DNA of 44,880 nucleotides. It comes from Chitinophagales bacterium (GTDB lineage Bacteria > Bacteroidota > Bacteroidia > Chitinophagales > Chitinophagaceae). Of this stretch, positions 23,516-31,285 are shown one piece after another. The translations under genes and the position numbers were made by a program. The stretch's first letter is position 1. Each line of letters starts with the position of its first letter. The notes under the pieces were generated by a model. The model searched no databases. It was given only the letters and a program-made list of their open reading frames with translations, and had not been told where the DNA came from. Location: positions 1 to 44,880 of the forward strand of contig JAIXKI010000013.1 in the NCBI GenBank assembly GCA_026936105.1, in the 5' to 3' direction.

Positions 23516-24412
23516 ATGAAACCCACTTTACTTGTTCTGGCAGCAGGAATGGCTTCAAGGTACGGAAGTATGAAACAGATCCAGGGATTCGGCCCCGGCG
23601 GGGAAACGATCATGGACTATTCTATTTATGATGCAATACGTGCAGGATTCGGCAAAGTGGTCTTCATCATCAGAAAGGATTTTGCCGATAATTTCAAAAA
23701 GATCATTGAACCGAAGATCAAAGGACGTATTGAAATTGATTATGTCTATCAGGAACTGGATTCTTTTACCGGCGGATATAAAGCGCCTGAAAACCGGACC
23801 AAACCATGGGGTACGGCCCATGCGGTACTTTGTTCAAAAACGGTGATCAGAGAACCTTTTGCTGTGATCAATGCTGATGACTTTTACGGCAGTGATGCAT
23901 TTATTAAAGCTGCTGATTTTTTGAATAACGAGATCCATGACGGTCTTTTCAGCATTATTGGTTACGATCTTTCTAAGACCCTTTCAGAAAACGGGTCGGT
24001 AAGCCGCGGAGTTTGTGAAGTGAATAATGAGGGTTATCTCGTGTCAATTGTGGAACGCACCAAAATTTACAGGGAAGGCAATAAAATAGTTTATGACGAT
24101 ACCGATGGGAAACATGAAGTGTCTTCAGATTCGAAAGTATCTATGAACCTGTGGTGTTTCCCTGTTTCCGCGTTTGACATCATTCAAAAAACTTTTCTTG
24201 AGTTCCTTAAAGAGAGAGGGACGGATCCCAAAGCAGAATTTTTCATTCCCATCATTGGCGATCAATTCATCAAAGAAGGCGGTAAGATAAAGCTGGTGCC
24301 TACGAACGCACAATGGTTCGGTGTTACGTACAAGGAAGATGCTCCTGAAGTGGAAAAAAACCTGAGAGCGCTTGTCAGTAAGGGAGAATACCCGGAAAGA
24401 CTTTGGAGTTGA
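23516..24412 (+). CDS. nucleotidyltransferase (NDP-sugar pyrophosphorylase type)
   Basis: A 298-residue GT-A-fold nucleotidyltransferase. Seen: the N-terminal LVLAAGMASRYGSMKQ (a variant of the GxGxRx..K nucleotide-binding loop), GTAHAVLCSK and AVINADDFYGSDAF with the metal-binding Asp, then NLWCFPVSAFDII and KLVPTNAQWFGVTYKED near the end. It lacks a C-terminal beta-helix. Members activate sugar phosphates with NTPs; neither the sugar nor the nucleotide can be read from the sequence. It is not next to obvious sugar genes. It converges with the protease gene, with stops only six bases apart. Confidence 0.85.
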   Translation: MKPTLLVLAAGMASRYGSMKQIQGFGPGGETIMDYSIYDAIRAGFGKVVFIIRKDFADNFKKIIEPKIKGRIEIDYVYQELDSFTGGYKAPENRTKPWGTAHAVLCSKTVIREPFAVINADDFYGSDAFIKAADFLNNEIHDGLFSIIGYDLSKTLSENGSVSRGVCEVNNEGYLVSIVERTKIYREGNKIVYDDTDGKHEVSSDSKVSMNLWCFPVSAFDIIQKTFLEFLKERGTDPKAEFFIPIIGDQFIKEGGKIKLVPTNAQWFGVTYKEDAPEVEKNLRALVSKGEYPERLWS

Positions 24413-24417
24413 GATTA

Positions 24418-25551
24418 CTAATCACCTTTTACAAAAAATACATAATCCTGTATTTTTTTCACCTGTTCCTTGGTATCCATACCGCGTACACTTGACTTGG
24501 TAGGCACACGGAGGTTTTGATAAGAAGTGTCTTTACTGCTTTTCTTCAGTTCACTGATGGCATTGAAAATGTATTTTGACTGAATGGCAAAAGCAACTCC
24601 TTCCGCCTCTGTCTCTTTGGTACTCAGGATGCCGATCACTTCTCCTTCATGATTAAAAACGGGCCCGCCGCTGTTGCCGGGATTCGCTGCAATTCCTAAC
24701 TGGCAGCTGAGCGTATCTCCGTTGAATCCGGTTCTGGCGCTTAAATAACCTTCACTGTAAACAATATCATTGCGTGGATAACCTAAAGTATAAATCGGCT
24801 CCGCCACATCACTTTCTGTTTTACTGATGCCATACGGAATGGACGAGAGCGGTTTGAATTTATCATCATCAATCTTCAGGATGGCGATGTCTTTGTCAGG
24901 AAATTCTTTTACCAGCACAGCACGGTATTGATCACCCTTATTGTTGGTAACGGCGATATTACGTGAAGTGTGAACTATATGTGCATTGGTTATGAGGTAC
25001 CCTTTTCCGTCAATCAGAAAACCTGTGCCGCCAGCTTTGAAAGGAATACTTTGCAGGTTGATCTTATTTTTAATATTGTTGACCTCGTTCTTTAAATTGT
25101 TAACCTCATTCACCTGCATATTTTGCTGGTGCTTAATATTCGGAATGTCCCTGCTCAGTTCCTGAACCTTGGCGCTGTCGGTCCCGGGGTTGAGAAAGTT
25201 AACGAGAGAAGTGAAGATCAGTGCGGTCACTCCAGCGATCACGGCAGCTATTGCAGCTACACGTTTATACCGGTTCCACAGATAAACCACTTTCGCCTTA
25301 CCTTTCAGTTTGGCTGAATTGATCTTTCCTTGTTCCGAAAGATTAGTGTGTGTATTGTGTAATACAGATCTGAATTTCTTCCATTCAGCGAACCGGTTCA
25401 TCTGTTGAAGAAAGAGTGTGTGCTCTACCACCATTTGGTCCACCTCCGGACTTGATTTGCGCAGATTTTCGAAATGAAGTCTTTCGTCAGGGTTCATTTC
25501 ACCTCTTATGTATCGCTCTACTGTATCCAATATTTGAATATCATCCATCAC
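24418..25551 (-). CDS. membrane protein with anti-sigma-like N-terminus and trypsin-like serine protease domain
   Basis: A 377-residue single-pass membrane protein. Residues 1-60 (VERYIRGEMNPDERLHFENL, then SSPEVDQMV) resemble the cytoplasmic part of anti-sigma factors without zinc ligands. A membrane helix lies at 98-120, a predicted coiled coil at 126-166 (repeated NNLKNEVNNIKNK), then an HtrA/S1C-type protease domain at 170-335. The full triad is present: His191 in TNAHIV, Asp221 in KDIAIL and Ser294 in GNSGGPVF. There is no PDZ domain. Its ATG overlaps the stop of the upstream sigma factor gene by four bases (ATGA), so the two are probably translated together. Inference: it binds the sigma factor inside the cell and its protease acts outside the inner membrane. 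Confidence 0.85.
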   Translation of the reverse strand: MMDDIQILDTVERYIRGEMNPDERLHFENLRKSSPEVDQMVVEHTLFLQQMNRFAEWKKFRSVLHNTHTNLSEQGKINSAKLKGKAKVVYLWNRYKRVAAIAAVIAGVTALIFTSLVNFLNPGTDSAKVQELSRDIPNIKHQQNMQVNEVNNLKNEVNNIKNKINLQSIPFKAGGTGFLIDGKGYLITNAHIVHTSRNIAVTNNKGDQYRAVLVKEFPDKDIAILKIDDDKFKPLSSIPYGISKTESDVAEPIYTLGYPRNDIVYSEGYLSARTGFNGDTLSCQLGIAANPGNSGGPVFNHEGEVIGILSTKETEAEGVAFAIQSKYIFNAISELKKSSKDTSYQNLRVPTKSSVRGMDTKEQVKKIQDYVFFVKGD

Positions 25552-26117
25552 AGACTCCCGTTTTTATATTGTGAAAAGAATATTTTTTTCAGTCTCATCA
25601 GGCATTTGTATTTCTGGGTTTTAGCATTGTCGGCATTGGTATATCCGAAGCTTACTGCTATTTCCTGCATGCTCTTTTTCTGAAGGTAGTAGGCTTCTAA
25701 AAGACTTCTGCAAGGCTGGCCCAGGCTGTCTATTGCCTTATCCATCATTTCAAATTCAGTGTTCCTTCTTTCATGATCTTCTATTTCATCATCTACTGGA
25801 ACTGTTTCTATCACGTCTGACACTTCAGATGAATAACGGTTCAGTTGCTGCAAACGTTTGAGCCAAAGTCTTCGGCATACGGAATAAATGTATGTCCGTA
25901 TCTGGCAATTCAATTCAAATGATCCTGATCTTGCTCTCTCATACAACACAATCATTGCTTCCTGAAAAATATCTTTGGCATCGTCTGCAGAGCCGTTATT
26001 GTTCAGTATCAGGCTCTGGATCATGTTGTAGTTCTCTTTGTATATAGCTTCAACTGCCTTTTTGTCGCTTCGGGCCAATCCTTGTAACAACGCTTTTTCG
26101 TTATTCTCTGATTTCAC
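25548..26117 (-). CDS. ECF-type RNA polymerase sigma factor
   Basis: A 189-residue sigma-70 family factor with only regions 2 and 4. Region 2 is seen around DAKDIFQEAMIVLYERARSG and IRTYIYSVCRRLWLKRL; region 4 around LGQPCRSLLEAYYLQKKSM, QEIAVSFGYTNADNAKTQ and KYKCLMRLKK as the recognition helix. The start is a GTG at 26117 (MKSENNEKALLQGL). It directs transcription of an unknown regulon. The stop overlaps the start of the anti-sigma/protease gene by ATGA. A small lipoprotein gene is divergent, 177 bases away, and could be a target. Confidence 0.9.
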   Translation of the reverse strand: MKSENNEKALLQGLARSDKKAVEAIYKENYNMIQSLILNNNGSADDAKDIFQEAMIVLYERARSGSFELNCQIRTYIYSVCRRLWLKRLQQLNRYSSEVSDVIETVPVDDEIEDHERRNTEFEMMDKAIDSLGQPCRSLLEAYYLQKKSMQEIAVSFGYTNADNAKTQKYKCLMRLKKIFFSQYKNGSL

Positions 26118-26294
26118 TGATCCGTTATTTTATACTCTTTTTTAAAAATAGTAACCCTGCCCGACTATAAAAAATAATATTCAGTTAATTAGGTATTCTG
26201 TCGTTCAGAAAAAAAGTTTTGAATGTCCGGGTTACCTTTATTGTATTCCGGGTATAAATGTCAAATCTTTTAAACAAATATTAAAAAAAAGAAC

Positions 26295-26492
26295 ATGAAA
26301 AAGCTTTTGATCGTTCTCATGGTAGCCGGCGCATTTGCAGCTTGTAATAGCAAAGGAAGCGGTGAAACTCCAGCTACTGACAGCACACCTGCAGTACAGG
26401 CACCTGCTCCTACTACTGACTCTGCATCTGCAGCAAAACCTGCTACAGATTCTGCAGCTAAACCCGCTGCTACAGATTCTACCAAGAAGTAA
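26295..26492 (+). CDS. small Ala/Thr/Pro-rich lipoprotein
   Basis: A 65-residue protein: Lys-Lys start, hydrophobic signal (LLIVLMVAGAFAA) and lipobox Cys17 (AFAAC), so it should be lipid-anchored to the outer or inner membrane. The mature 49 residues are low complexity, built from A, P, T, S, D and K with the motif TDS appearing five times (for example ATDS, TTDS). They are probably unstructured. The signal and lipobox, the reading-frame end just before a strong terminator and the downstream gap support a real gene. The function is unknown; similar small lipoproteins are often abundant and stress-related. Confidence 0.8.
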   Translation: MKKLLIVLMVAGAFAACNSKGSGETPATDSTPAVQAPAPTTDSASAAKPATDSAAKPAATDSTKK

Positions 26493-26519
26493 GATTTTTT
26501 CATATGGCAAGCAATCGTT

Positions 26520-26551
26520 AAAGGCACCTTGTTCCCAAGGGGCCTTTTTTA
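26520..26551 (+). terminator. intrinsic terminator after the small lipoprotein
   Basis: AAGGCACCTT and AAGGGGCCTT form a 10-bp stem with one A/G mismatch and a six-base loop, followed by a run of T. It lies 28 bases after the stop at 26492. From here to about 26760 the DNA is AT-rich and I see no gene. Confidence 0.85.
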
Positions 26552-26766
26552 ATTACCTTCTCTCCTGATTGTTTTAAAAGATACGGTAGCCAGGTAAATT
26601 GGACAGAGATGCATGGCCGGACAAATTGAATTGGGAAGTGTATGACCCTGGAATACTAATGAGTGTTCGTTAATAATATCTGTTTTATGTTCGTTGAGGA
26701 AAGCTTACAAAATGCCCGGCTTCATAAATAATTCTTTTTAAAATTTTTTTCTTTCAGTTTCATCAC

Positions 26767-26774
26767 TATTTTTG
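26767..26774 (+). promoter_or_regulatory. -7 box (TATTTTTG) of the aromatic operon
   Basis: TATTTTTG matches TAnnTTTG and is followed by TCGC and then the ATG of the leader frame at 26779. The upstream -33 position is T-rich (TTT) without the G. If this box is used, the leader mRNA starts at about its own ATG. An alternative start further upstream (a weaker TATGTTCG near 26686) cannot be excluded. Confidence 0.5.
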
Positions 26775-26778
26775 TCGC

Positions 26779-26859
26779 ATGATATTCACGAAAGCATACC
26801 GTTGGTTTTATTTTTATTTCTTCTTTAGCCAGAAGCGGGGTGCTTTTGTTGAGATCTGA
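26779..26859 (+). CDS. aromatic leader peptide of the pheA-aro operon
   Basis: A 26-codon frame from ATG 26779 to TGA 26857-26859. Codons 9-16 (26803-26826) encode WFYFYFFF, eight aromatic residues in a row, with a further Tyr at codon 7 and Phe at codons 3 and 23. Such clustering of Phe/Tyr/Trp codons just upstream of aromatic biosynthesis genes is the hallmark of a ribosome-mediated attenuation leader. It lies between the promoter-like box and the terminator that precedes pheA. The peptide itself is probably of no use; its translation is the sensor. This is read from the sequence and not experimentally known. Confidence 0.8.
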   Translation: MIFTKAYRWFYFYFFFSQKRGAFVEI

Positions 26860-26923
26860 TTTAGAAATCAAACTAAAATCAACATAGAAGTCCCCCGCTC
26901 AAAAGAGTGGGGGATTTTTTTTT
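26834..26923 (+). promoter_or_regulatory. transcription attenuator: antiterminator and terminator before pheA
   Basis: Terminator: TCCCCCGCTC (26891-26900), loop AAAA, GAGTGGGGGA (26905-26914), then nine T (26915-26923). A competing pairing is visible: AGCGGGG at 26834-26840, inside codons 19-21 of the leader, is exactly complementary to CCCCGCT at 26893-26899, the 5' arm of the terminator. Between them TGTTGA (26847-26852) can pair with TCAACA (26879-26884), enclosing a small TGATT/AATCA hairpin, which would bring the two arms together. The terminator lies 16 bases before the pheA ATG. Confidence 0.78.
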
Positions 26924-26939
26924 AAAAACTCCGGGGTTT

Positions 26940-27899
26940 ATGACAGAACAGGATTCAAAAGCAGGTTCAAATGGGATTACGAATAGTGTAACCACTAATC
27001 TCAACTTTCATGAAAGGAAGAAACTCGTTGCCATACAAGGTTACGAAGGCAGTTTCCATCAGATGGCTGCGCAACATTTTTTGGGAAAAGAAATAACAGT
27101 TGTCCCTTGTGCCACTTTTAAGGAGTTGATCAGGATCTCGGCCGACAAGGATAAGACAGATGCATCTGTGATGGCGATTGAGAATTCCATAGCCGGAAGC
27201 ATTTTACCCAATTACAATTTATTGCAGGCAAGTGATCTTCGTATCATCGGTGAAGTGTATTTACAGATAGAACAGAACCTGATGGTGAATCCCGGAGTTG
27301 CCCTGGGAGACATTAAAGAAGTACATTCTCACACCATGGCCTTGCAGCAATGTTATGAGTTCCTGGACAGATTCAAATGGAAACTGGTGGAAACGGAAGA
27401 CACGGCTTACAGTGCCCGCTATATTCATCAACGTAAAAGCAGGCATATTGCAGCTATTGCCAGCAGCCTGGCGGCTGAGTTGTTCGGCCTTCACATGATA
27501 GCGCCTTCCATTCAGACATTGGAAAATAATTACACCCGTTTCCTGGTATTGCAGAGAAAGGAACTGCCGTTCAGTACCGAACAGGCAGATAAAGCCTCGG
27601 TCAATTTTCACACGGATCATTCAAGGGGTAGCCTTGCCAAAGTCTTGAATGAGATATCAGATGCCGGGATCAACCTGAGCAAACTGCAGAGTTTTCCCAT
27701 ACCCGGCTCTGATTTTAAATACAGTTTTCATGCGGATATGGAATTTGATGATCTGTCACAGTTTGAAAAAGTGATCGGGAAAATGAAACCAATGACAAGA
27801 GAAATCAAGATCTACGGCATTTATAAAAAAGGGATCATTCCAAAGCCTATGAAGAAAAAGAAATTTGAGGAATTAAAACTTGAGGTCAATGAGCAGTGA
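26940..27899 (+). CDS. pheA: prephenate dehydratase
   Basis: Converts prephenate to phenylpyruvate, the Phe branch. The 319 residues have a PDT domain (about 20-205: VAIQGYEGSFHQMAA, AIENSIAGSI and the catalytic NNYTRFLVL) and a C-terminal ACT regulatory domain (about 215-295: GSLAKVLNEISDAGINLSKL). There is no N-terminal chorismate mutase; that activity comes from the fusion gene at 30134. The ATG at 26940 is chosen because the GTG at 26907 lies inside the terminator hairpin. It overlaps the aminotransferase start. First enzyme gene of the attenuated operon. Confidence 0.94.
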   Translation: MTEQDSKAGSNGITNSVTTNLNFHERKKLVAIQGYEGSFHQMAAQHFLGKEITVVPCATFKELIRISADKDKTDASVMAIENSIAGSILPNYNLLQASDLRIIGEVYLQIEQNLMVNPGVALGDIKEVHSHTMALQQCYEFLDRFKWKLVETEDTAYSARYIHQRKSRHIAAIASSLAAELFGLHMIAPSIQTLENNYTRFLVLQRKELPFSTEQADKASVNFHTDHSRGSLAKVLNEISDAGINLSKLQSFPIPGSDFKYSFHADMEFDDLSQFEKVIGKMKPMTREIKIYGIYKKGIIPKPMKKKKFEELKLEVNEQ

Positions 27900-29163
27900 T
27901 CAGCAATATAGTGTTAAGGCCACGCAGTTTTTTCAATCGGAGAAGGTCAGAACATCAAACCGTTTGAATGGTATTGGCGAGTATTATTTTTCTCAAAAGC
28001 TGAGAGAGATAGATGACCTGAACAAGCAGGGGAAAAATATCATCAATCTTGGAATCGGCAGCCCTGACCTGCCGCCTCATCCGGATGTGATCCGCGTATT
28101 GCAGGAAGAAAGCGCAAAGAATAATGTGCACGGATATCAATCCTATAGGGGTTCGCCCGTATTGAGGAAAGCAATGAGTGAATGGTATAAAAAATGGTAC
28201 GGAGTTACGCTGGATCCTGAAACAGAAATATTGCCGCTGATAGGAAGCAAGGAAGGGCTGGTGCATATTTGCATGACGTATCTTAATGCGGGAGATAAAG
28301 TGCTGGTGCCCAATCCTGGTTACCCCACGTATAGAAGCGCAGTGATGCTGGCCGGCGGAAAATGCCTGGAGTATAAACTTCTCCAGAGATATAATTATAT
28401 GCCGGATCTTGATTTGCTGGAGAAAAGCAATTTATCGAAAGTGAAGATGATGTTTGTGAATTATCCGCAGATGCCGACTGGCCAGTTGCCCACCCGTGAA
28501 TTATTTGAAAGGATAGTTGCCTTTGGCAGGAAGCATAATATTCTCATTGTTCATGATAATCCTTACAGTTTTATTTTGAATAATCATCCCATGAGCCTGC
28601 TGAATGTGGAAGGCGCAAAGGAAATCGTGATCGAACTGAATTCATTAAGCAAATCGCATAACATGGCCGGATGGAGAATCGGAATGCTTTGCGGTGCTAA
28701 AGAAAGGATCAATGATGTGCTGAGATTCAAGAGTAATATGGACAGCGGCATGTTCCTGCCGTTACAACTGGCTGCTGCCAAAGCCCTGACATTGGATCAG
28801 GGCTGGCATGACCGGGTGAATGAAGTGTACCATGAAAGAAGAAAAAAGGTTTTTGAGTTATTGAAGATCCTGAAATGCAGATTTTCCAAAGATCAGGCTG
28901 GTTTGTTTGTATGGGCTAAAGTGACATCTTCAGATTATCAGGGAAAAGAAAAAGAACATCCGCTTGGGAAAGGAGGCGTACTGAGTGATGAAGTATTGTA
29001 TAAAGCAAATGTTTTTATCACCCCCGGCGGGATCTTCGGAAGCGCCGGTAACAATTATATAAGAATAAGCTTGTGTGCTGCAGAAGATAAACTGGATGAA
29101 GCAATAAAAAGGGTAAGAATTGCATTGAATAATCATGTGACAAATAATGAGAAGCATAGTTAA
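27889..29163 (+). CDS. PLP-dependent aminotransferase, probably aromatic
   Basis: A 424-residue class I/II fold type I aminotransferase. Seen: LGIGSPDLPPHPDV near the N-terminus, the PNPGYPTY loop, NYPQMPTGQLP, HDNPYSF and the PLP-binding Lys in NSLSKSHNMAGWR, then the C-terminal Arg in NYIRISLCA. Lying between pheA and tyrA it most likely transaminates phenylpyruvate and 4-hydroxyphenylpyruvate to Phe and Tyr; aspartate or another substrate is also possible. The ATG at 27889 overlaps the pheA stop by 11 bases and is preferred over TTG 27880. Confidence 0.88.
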   Translation: MSSDQQYSVKATQFFQSEKVRTSNRLNGIGEYYFSQKLREIDDLNKQGKNIINLGIGSPDLPPHPDVIRVLQEESAKNNVHGYQSYRGSPVLRKAMSEWYKKWYGVTLDPETEILPLIGSKEGLVHICMTYLNAGDKVLVPNPGYPTYRSAVMLAGGKCLEYKLLQRYNYMPDLDLLEKSNLSKVKMMFVNYPQMPTGQLPTRELFERIVAFGRKHNILIVHDNPYSFILNNHPMSLLNVEGAKEIVIELNSLSKSHNMAGWRIGMLCGAKERINDVLRFKSNMDSGMFLPLQLAAAKALTLDQGWHDRVNEVYHERRKKVFELLKILKCRFSKDQAGLFVWAKVTSSDYQGKEKEHPLGKGGVLSDEVLYKANVFITPGGIFGSAGNNYIRISLCAAEDKLDEAIKRVRIALNNHVTNNEKHS

Positions 29164-29169
29164 TTTAAG

Positions 29170-30078
29170 ATGAAAAAAGATATTTTAAATATTGACAGAT
29201 CAGGATCCTCACTAAAGAAGACGGTTATGCCCGAAAGAAAAAGGATTGCAATTATTGGAGTGGGTCTTATAGGAGGATCACTGGCGATCCGGCTTCATGA
29301 AAAGAAGCTTTCATCAAAGTTGATAGGAGTGGAAGCGGATAAAGAACATGCTCAGAAAGCGTTGGAACTGGAATTGGTGGATGAGATCATGGGTTTGGAT
29401 GAAGCGATAGCTAACTCCGATGTGATCATTCTTGCCATACCGGTAGATAAGATCGTGCAATTGCTGCCCGGGATACTGGACAAAATAGATCAACAGATCG
29501 TGCTGGACCTGGGTTCAACAAAGCTTAGCCTGATCTCCTGTGTAAAAGATCATCCGAAAAGAAAAAGATATGTGGCCACTCACCCGATGTGGGGCACTGA
29601 ATACAGCGGGCCGCAGTCAGCAGTGAGGGGCGCATTTGAAAATAAAGCAGCAGTTATTTGCAATGCTGAAGAAAGTGATGAAGATGCCGTGACCTGGGTC
29701 AGGGCTATGTATCAAAAGATAGGCATGCATTTATTGGAAATGGATGCAGCGGCTCATGATCTACATGCCGCTTATGTAAGTCACATCTCACATATCACTT
29801 CTTTTGCTTTGGCCAATACGGTTTTGGAAAAAGAAAAAGAAGATCAGGCAATTTTTGAACTGGCCTCTGCGGGTTTTGAAAGTACCGTGCGTCTGGCCAA
29901 AAGTAATTCAGCCATGTGGGCGCCCATTTTTATGCAGAACAGAGAATATGTTCTGGATGTGCTGAATGAACATATTGCACAACTGGAAAGATTCAAGGCT
30001 TGCCTGGAAAAAGACGATGATCAAAATTTGCTGGGGCTGATCAGTGAGGCCAACAAGATCAGGAGAATAATAAAATAA
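29170..30078 (+). CDS. tyrA: prephenate dehydrogenase
   Basis: NAD(P)-dependent oxidation of prephenate to 4-hydroxyphenylpyruvate, the Tyr branch. The 302 residues have a Rossmann loop IAIIGVGLIGGSLA near residue 27, SDVIILAIPVD and ATHPMWGTEYSGP with the catalytic His region, then HAAYVSHISHITSFAL in the helical dimerisation domain. There is no ACT or mutase domain. The N-terminal 19 residues before MPERKR are unusual; a start at 29227 is possible. It follows the aminotransferase by six bases. Confidence 0.92.
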   Translation: MKKDILNIDRSGSSLKKTVMPERKRIAIIGVGLIGGSLAIRLHEKKLSSKLIGVEADKEHAQKALELELVDEIMGLDEAIANSDVIILAIPVDKIVQLLPGILDKIDQQIVLDLGSTKLSLISCVKDHPKRKRYVATHPMWGTEYSGPQSAVRGAFENKAAVICNAEESDEDAVTWVRAMYQKIGMHLLEMDAAAHDLHAAYVSHISHITSFALANTVLEKEKEDQAIFELASAGFESTVRLAKSNSAMWAPIFMQNREYVLDVLNEHIAQLERFKACLEKDDDQNLLGLISEANKIRRIIK

Positions 30079-30133
30079 GCGCAAGAGGTAATCAAGAATG
30101 ACGGACAAAAAAAGTGAATAATTAACTCAACAT

Positions 30134-31222
30134 ATGCAAACAACAGAGCCAAAAACTAAAGAAACTATTATGGATGTATGGAAAAAGCGTCCTTTGATTA
30201 TCAGCGGCCCTTGCAGCGCTGAAACGGAAGAACAGGTACTCCAATCAGCACAACAACTGGTTGCCACCGGGATGGTGGACATGCTTCGTGCCGGAATCTG
30301 GAAACCCCGCACACGCCCGGGAATGTTTGAGGGCATCGGTACAAAAGGATTGCCCTGGTTGCAACGTGCAAAAAAAGAAACCGGATTGCCGGTCACTGTG
30401 GAAGTGGCAACGGCCAAGCAGGTGGAAAATGCTTTGCATTTTGAAGTGGATGTATTGTGGATTGGAGCCAGGACAACAGTGAATCCATTCAGTGTACAGG
30501 AAGTGGCCGATGCATTGAAGGGCGCAGACGTGCCGGTGCTGATAAAAAACCCTGTCAACCCCGATGTGGAACTTTGGATGGGAGCAGTGGAAAGGATAGC
30601 GAAAGCGGGAATAAAGCTGATCGGGCTTATCCATCGTGGCTTCAGCACTTTTGGAAATACCGATTTCCGCAACTCTCCCATGTGGCATCTTGCCATTGAA
30701 ATGAAATTGCGTAATCCGGATATGATGATGATCTGCGATCCTTCTCATATTTGCGGCCGGCGTGATACCATACTGGAAGTGGCTCAGCAGGCAAGTGACC
30801 TTCATTATGACGGCCTGATGATCGAATCGCATATAGATCCCGATAAAGCATGGAGCGATGCCAAACAGCAGATCACTCCCTCGAGATTGAAAGAGATACT
30901 GGGAACAATTATCTGGAGAAGAGAAGATGCCAGCTCAGAAGAATTCCAGGCTGTTCTGGAAAAACTGCGCCAGCAGATCAACCACCTGGATGATGAATTG
31001 ATGAAATTGCTGGGACAAAGGATGAAAGTGGCAGACCTGATCGGTAAATACAAGAAAGAAAACAATATAACCATTTTACAAACGAACCGGTGGAATTCGA
31101 TCATCAGCAATGCATTTAAAAAAGGCGAGAAGCTGGGATTAAGCAAAGAGTTCGTCACCAAATATTACGATGCGGTACACATGGAAAGTATCAACCATCA
31201 GAAAAAGATCATGGATGAATAA
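30134..31222 (+). CDS. bifunctional DAHP synthase / chorismate mutase
   Basis: First enzyme of the shikimate pathway fused to the mutase of the Phe/Tyr branch. Residues about 18-265 are a type I-beta DAHP synthase (PLIISGPCSAETEEQV, RAGIWKPRTRPGMFEG, VLIKNPVNPDVELW, CDPSHICGRRD). Residues about 275-360 are an AroQ-type chorismate mutase (LRQQINHLDDELMKLLGQRM, DLIGKYKKENN). The 362 residues are one continuous frame. Because pheA and tyrA here lack a mutase, this domain must supply prephenate to both. In related enzymes the mutase domain also mediates feedback inhibition. Start 30134 is used; ATG 30170 is an alternative. Confidence 0.93.
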   Translation: MQTTEPKTKETIMDVWKKRPLIISGPCSAETEEQVLQSAQQLVATGMVDMLRAGIWKPRTRPGMFEGIGTKGLPWLQRAKKETGLPVTVEVATAKQVENALHFEVDVLWIGARTTVNPFSVQEVADALKGADVPVLIKNPVNPDVELWMGAVERIAKAGIKLIGLIHRGFSTFGNTDFRNSPMWHLAIEMKLRNPDMMMICDPSHICGRRDTILEVAQQASDLHYDGLMIESHIDPDKAWSDAKQQITPSRLKEILGTIIWRREDASSEEFQAVLEKLRQQINHLDDELMKLLGQRMKVADLIGKYKKENNITILQTNRWNSIISNAFKKGEKLGLSKEFVTKYYDAVHMESINHQKKIMDE

Positions 31223-31285
31223 TGATCTTTACGGATATTGCAACGACCATGATAATGACCTTATCTTCACCCGTTAAAATAAATA

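Noticed and set aside
26907-26939. Upstream GTG start for pheA
   Set aside because: It falls inside the 3' arm of the terminator hairpin, and the added residues do not look like the family; ATG 26940 is more credible.
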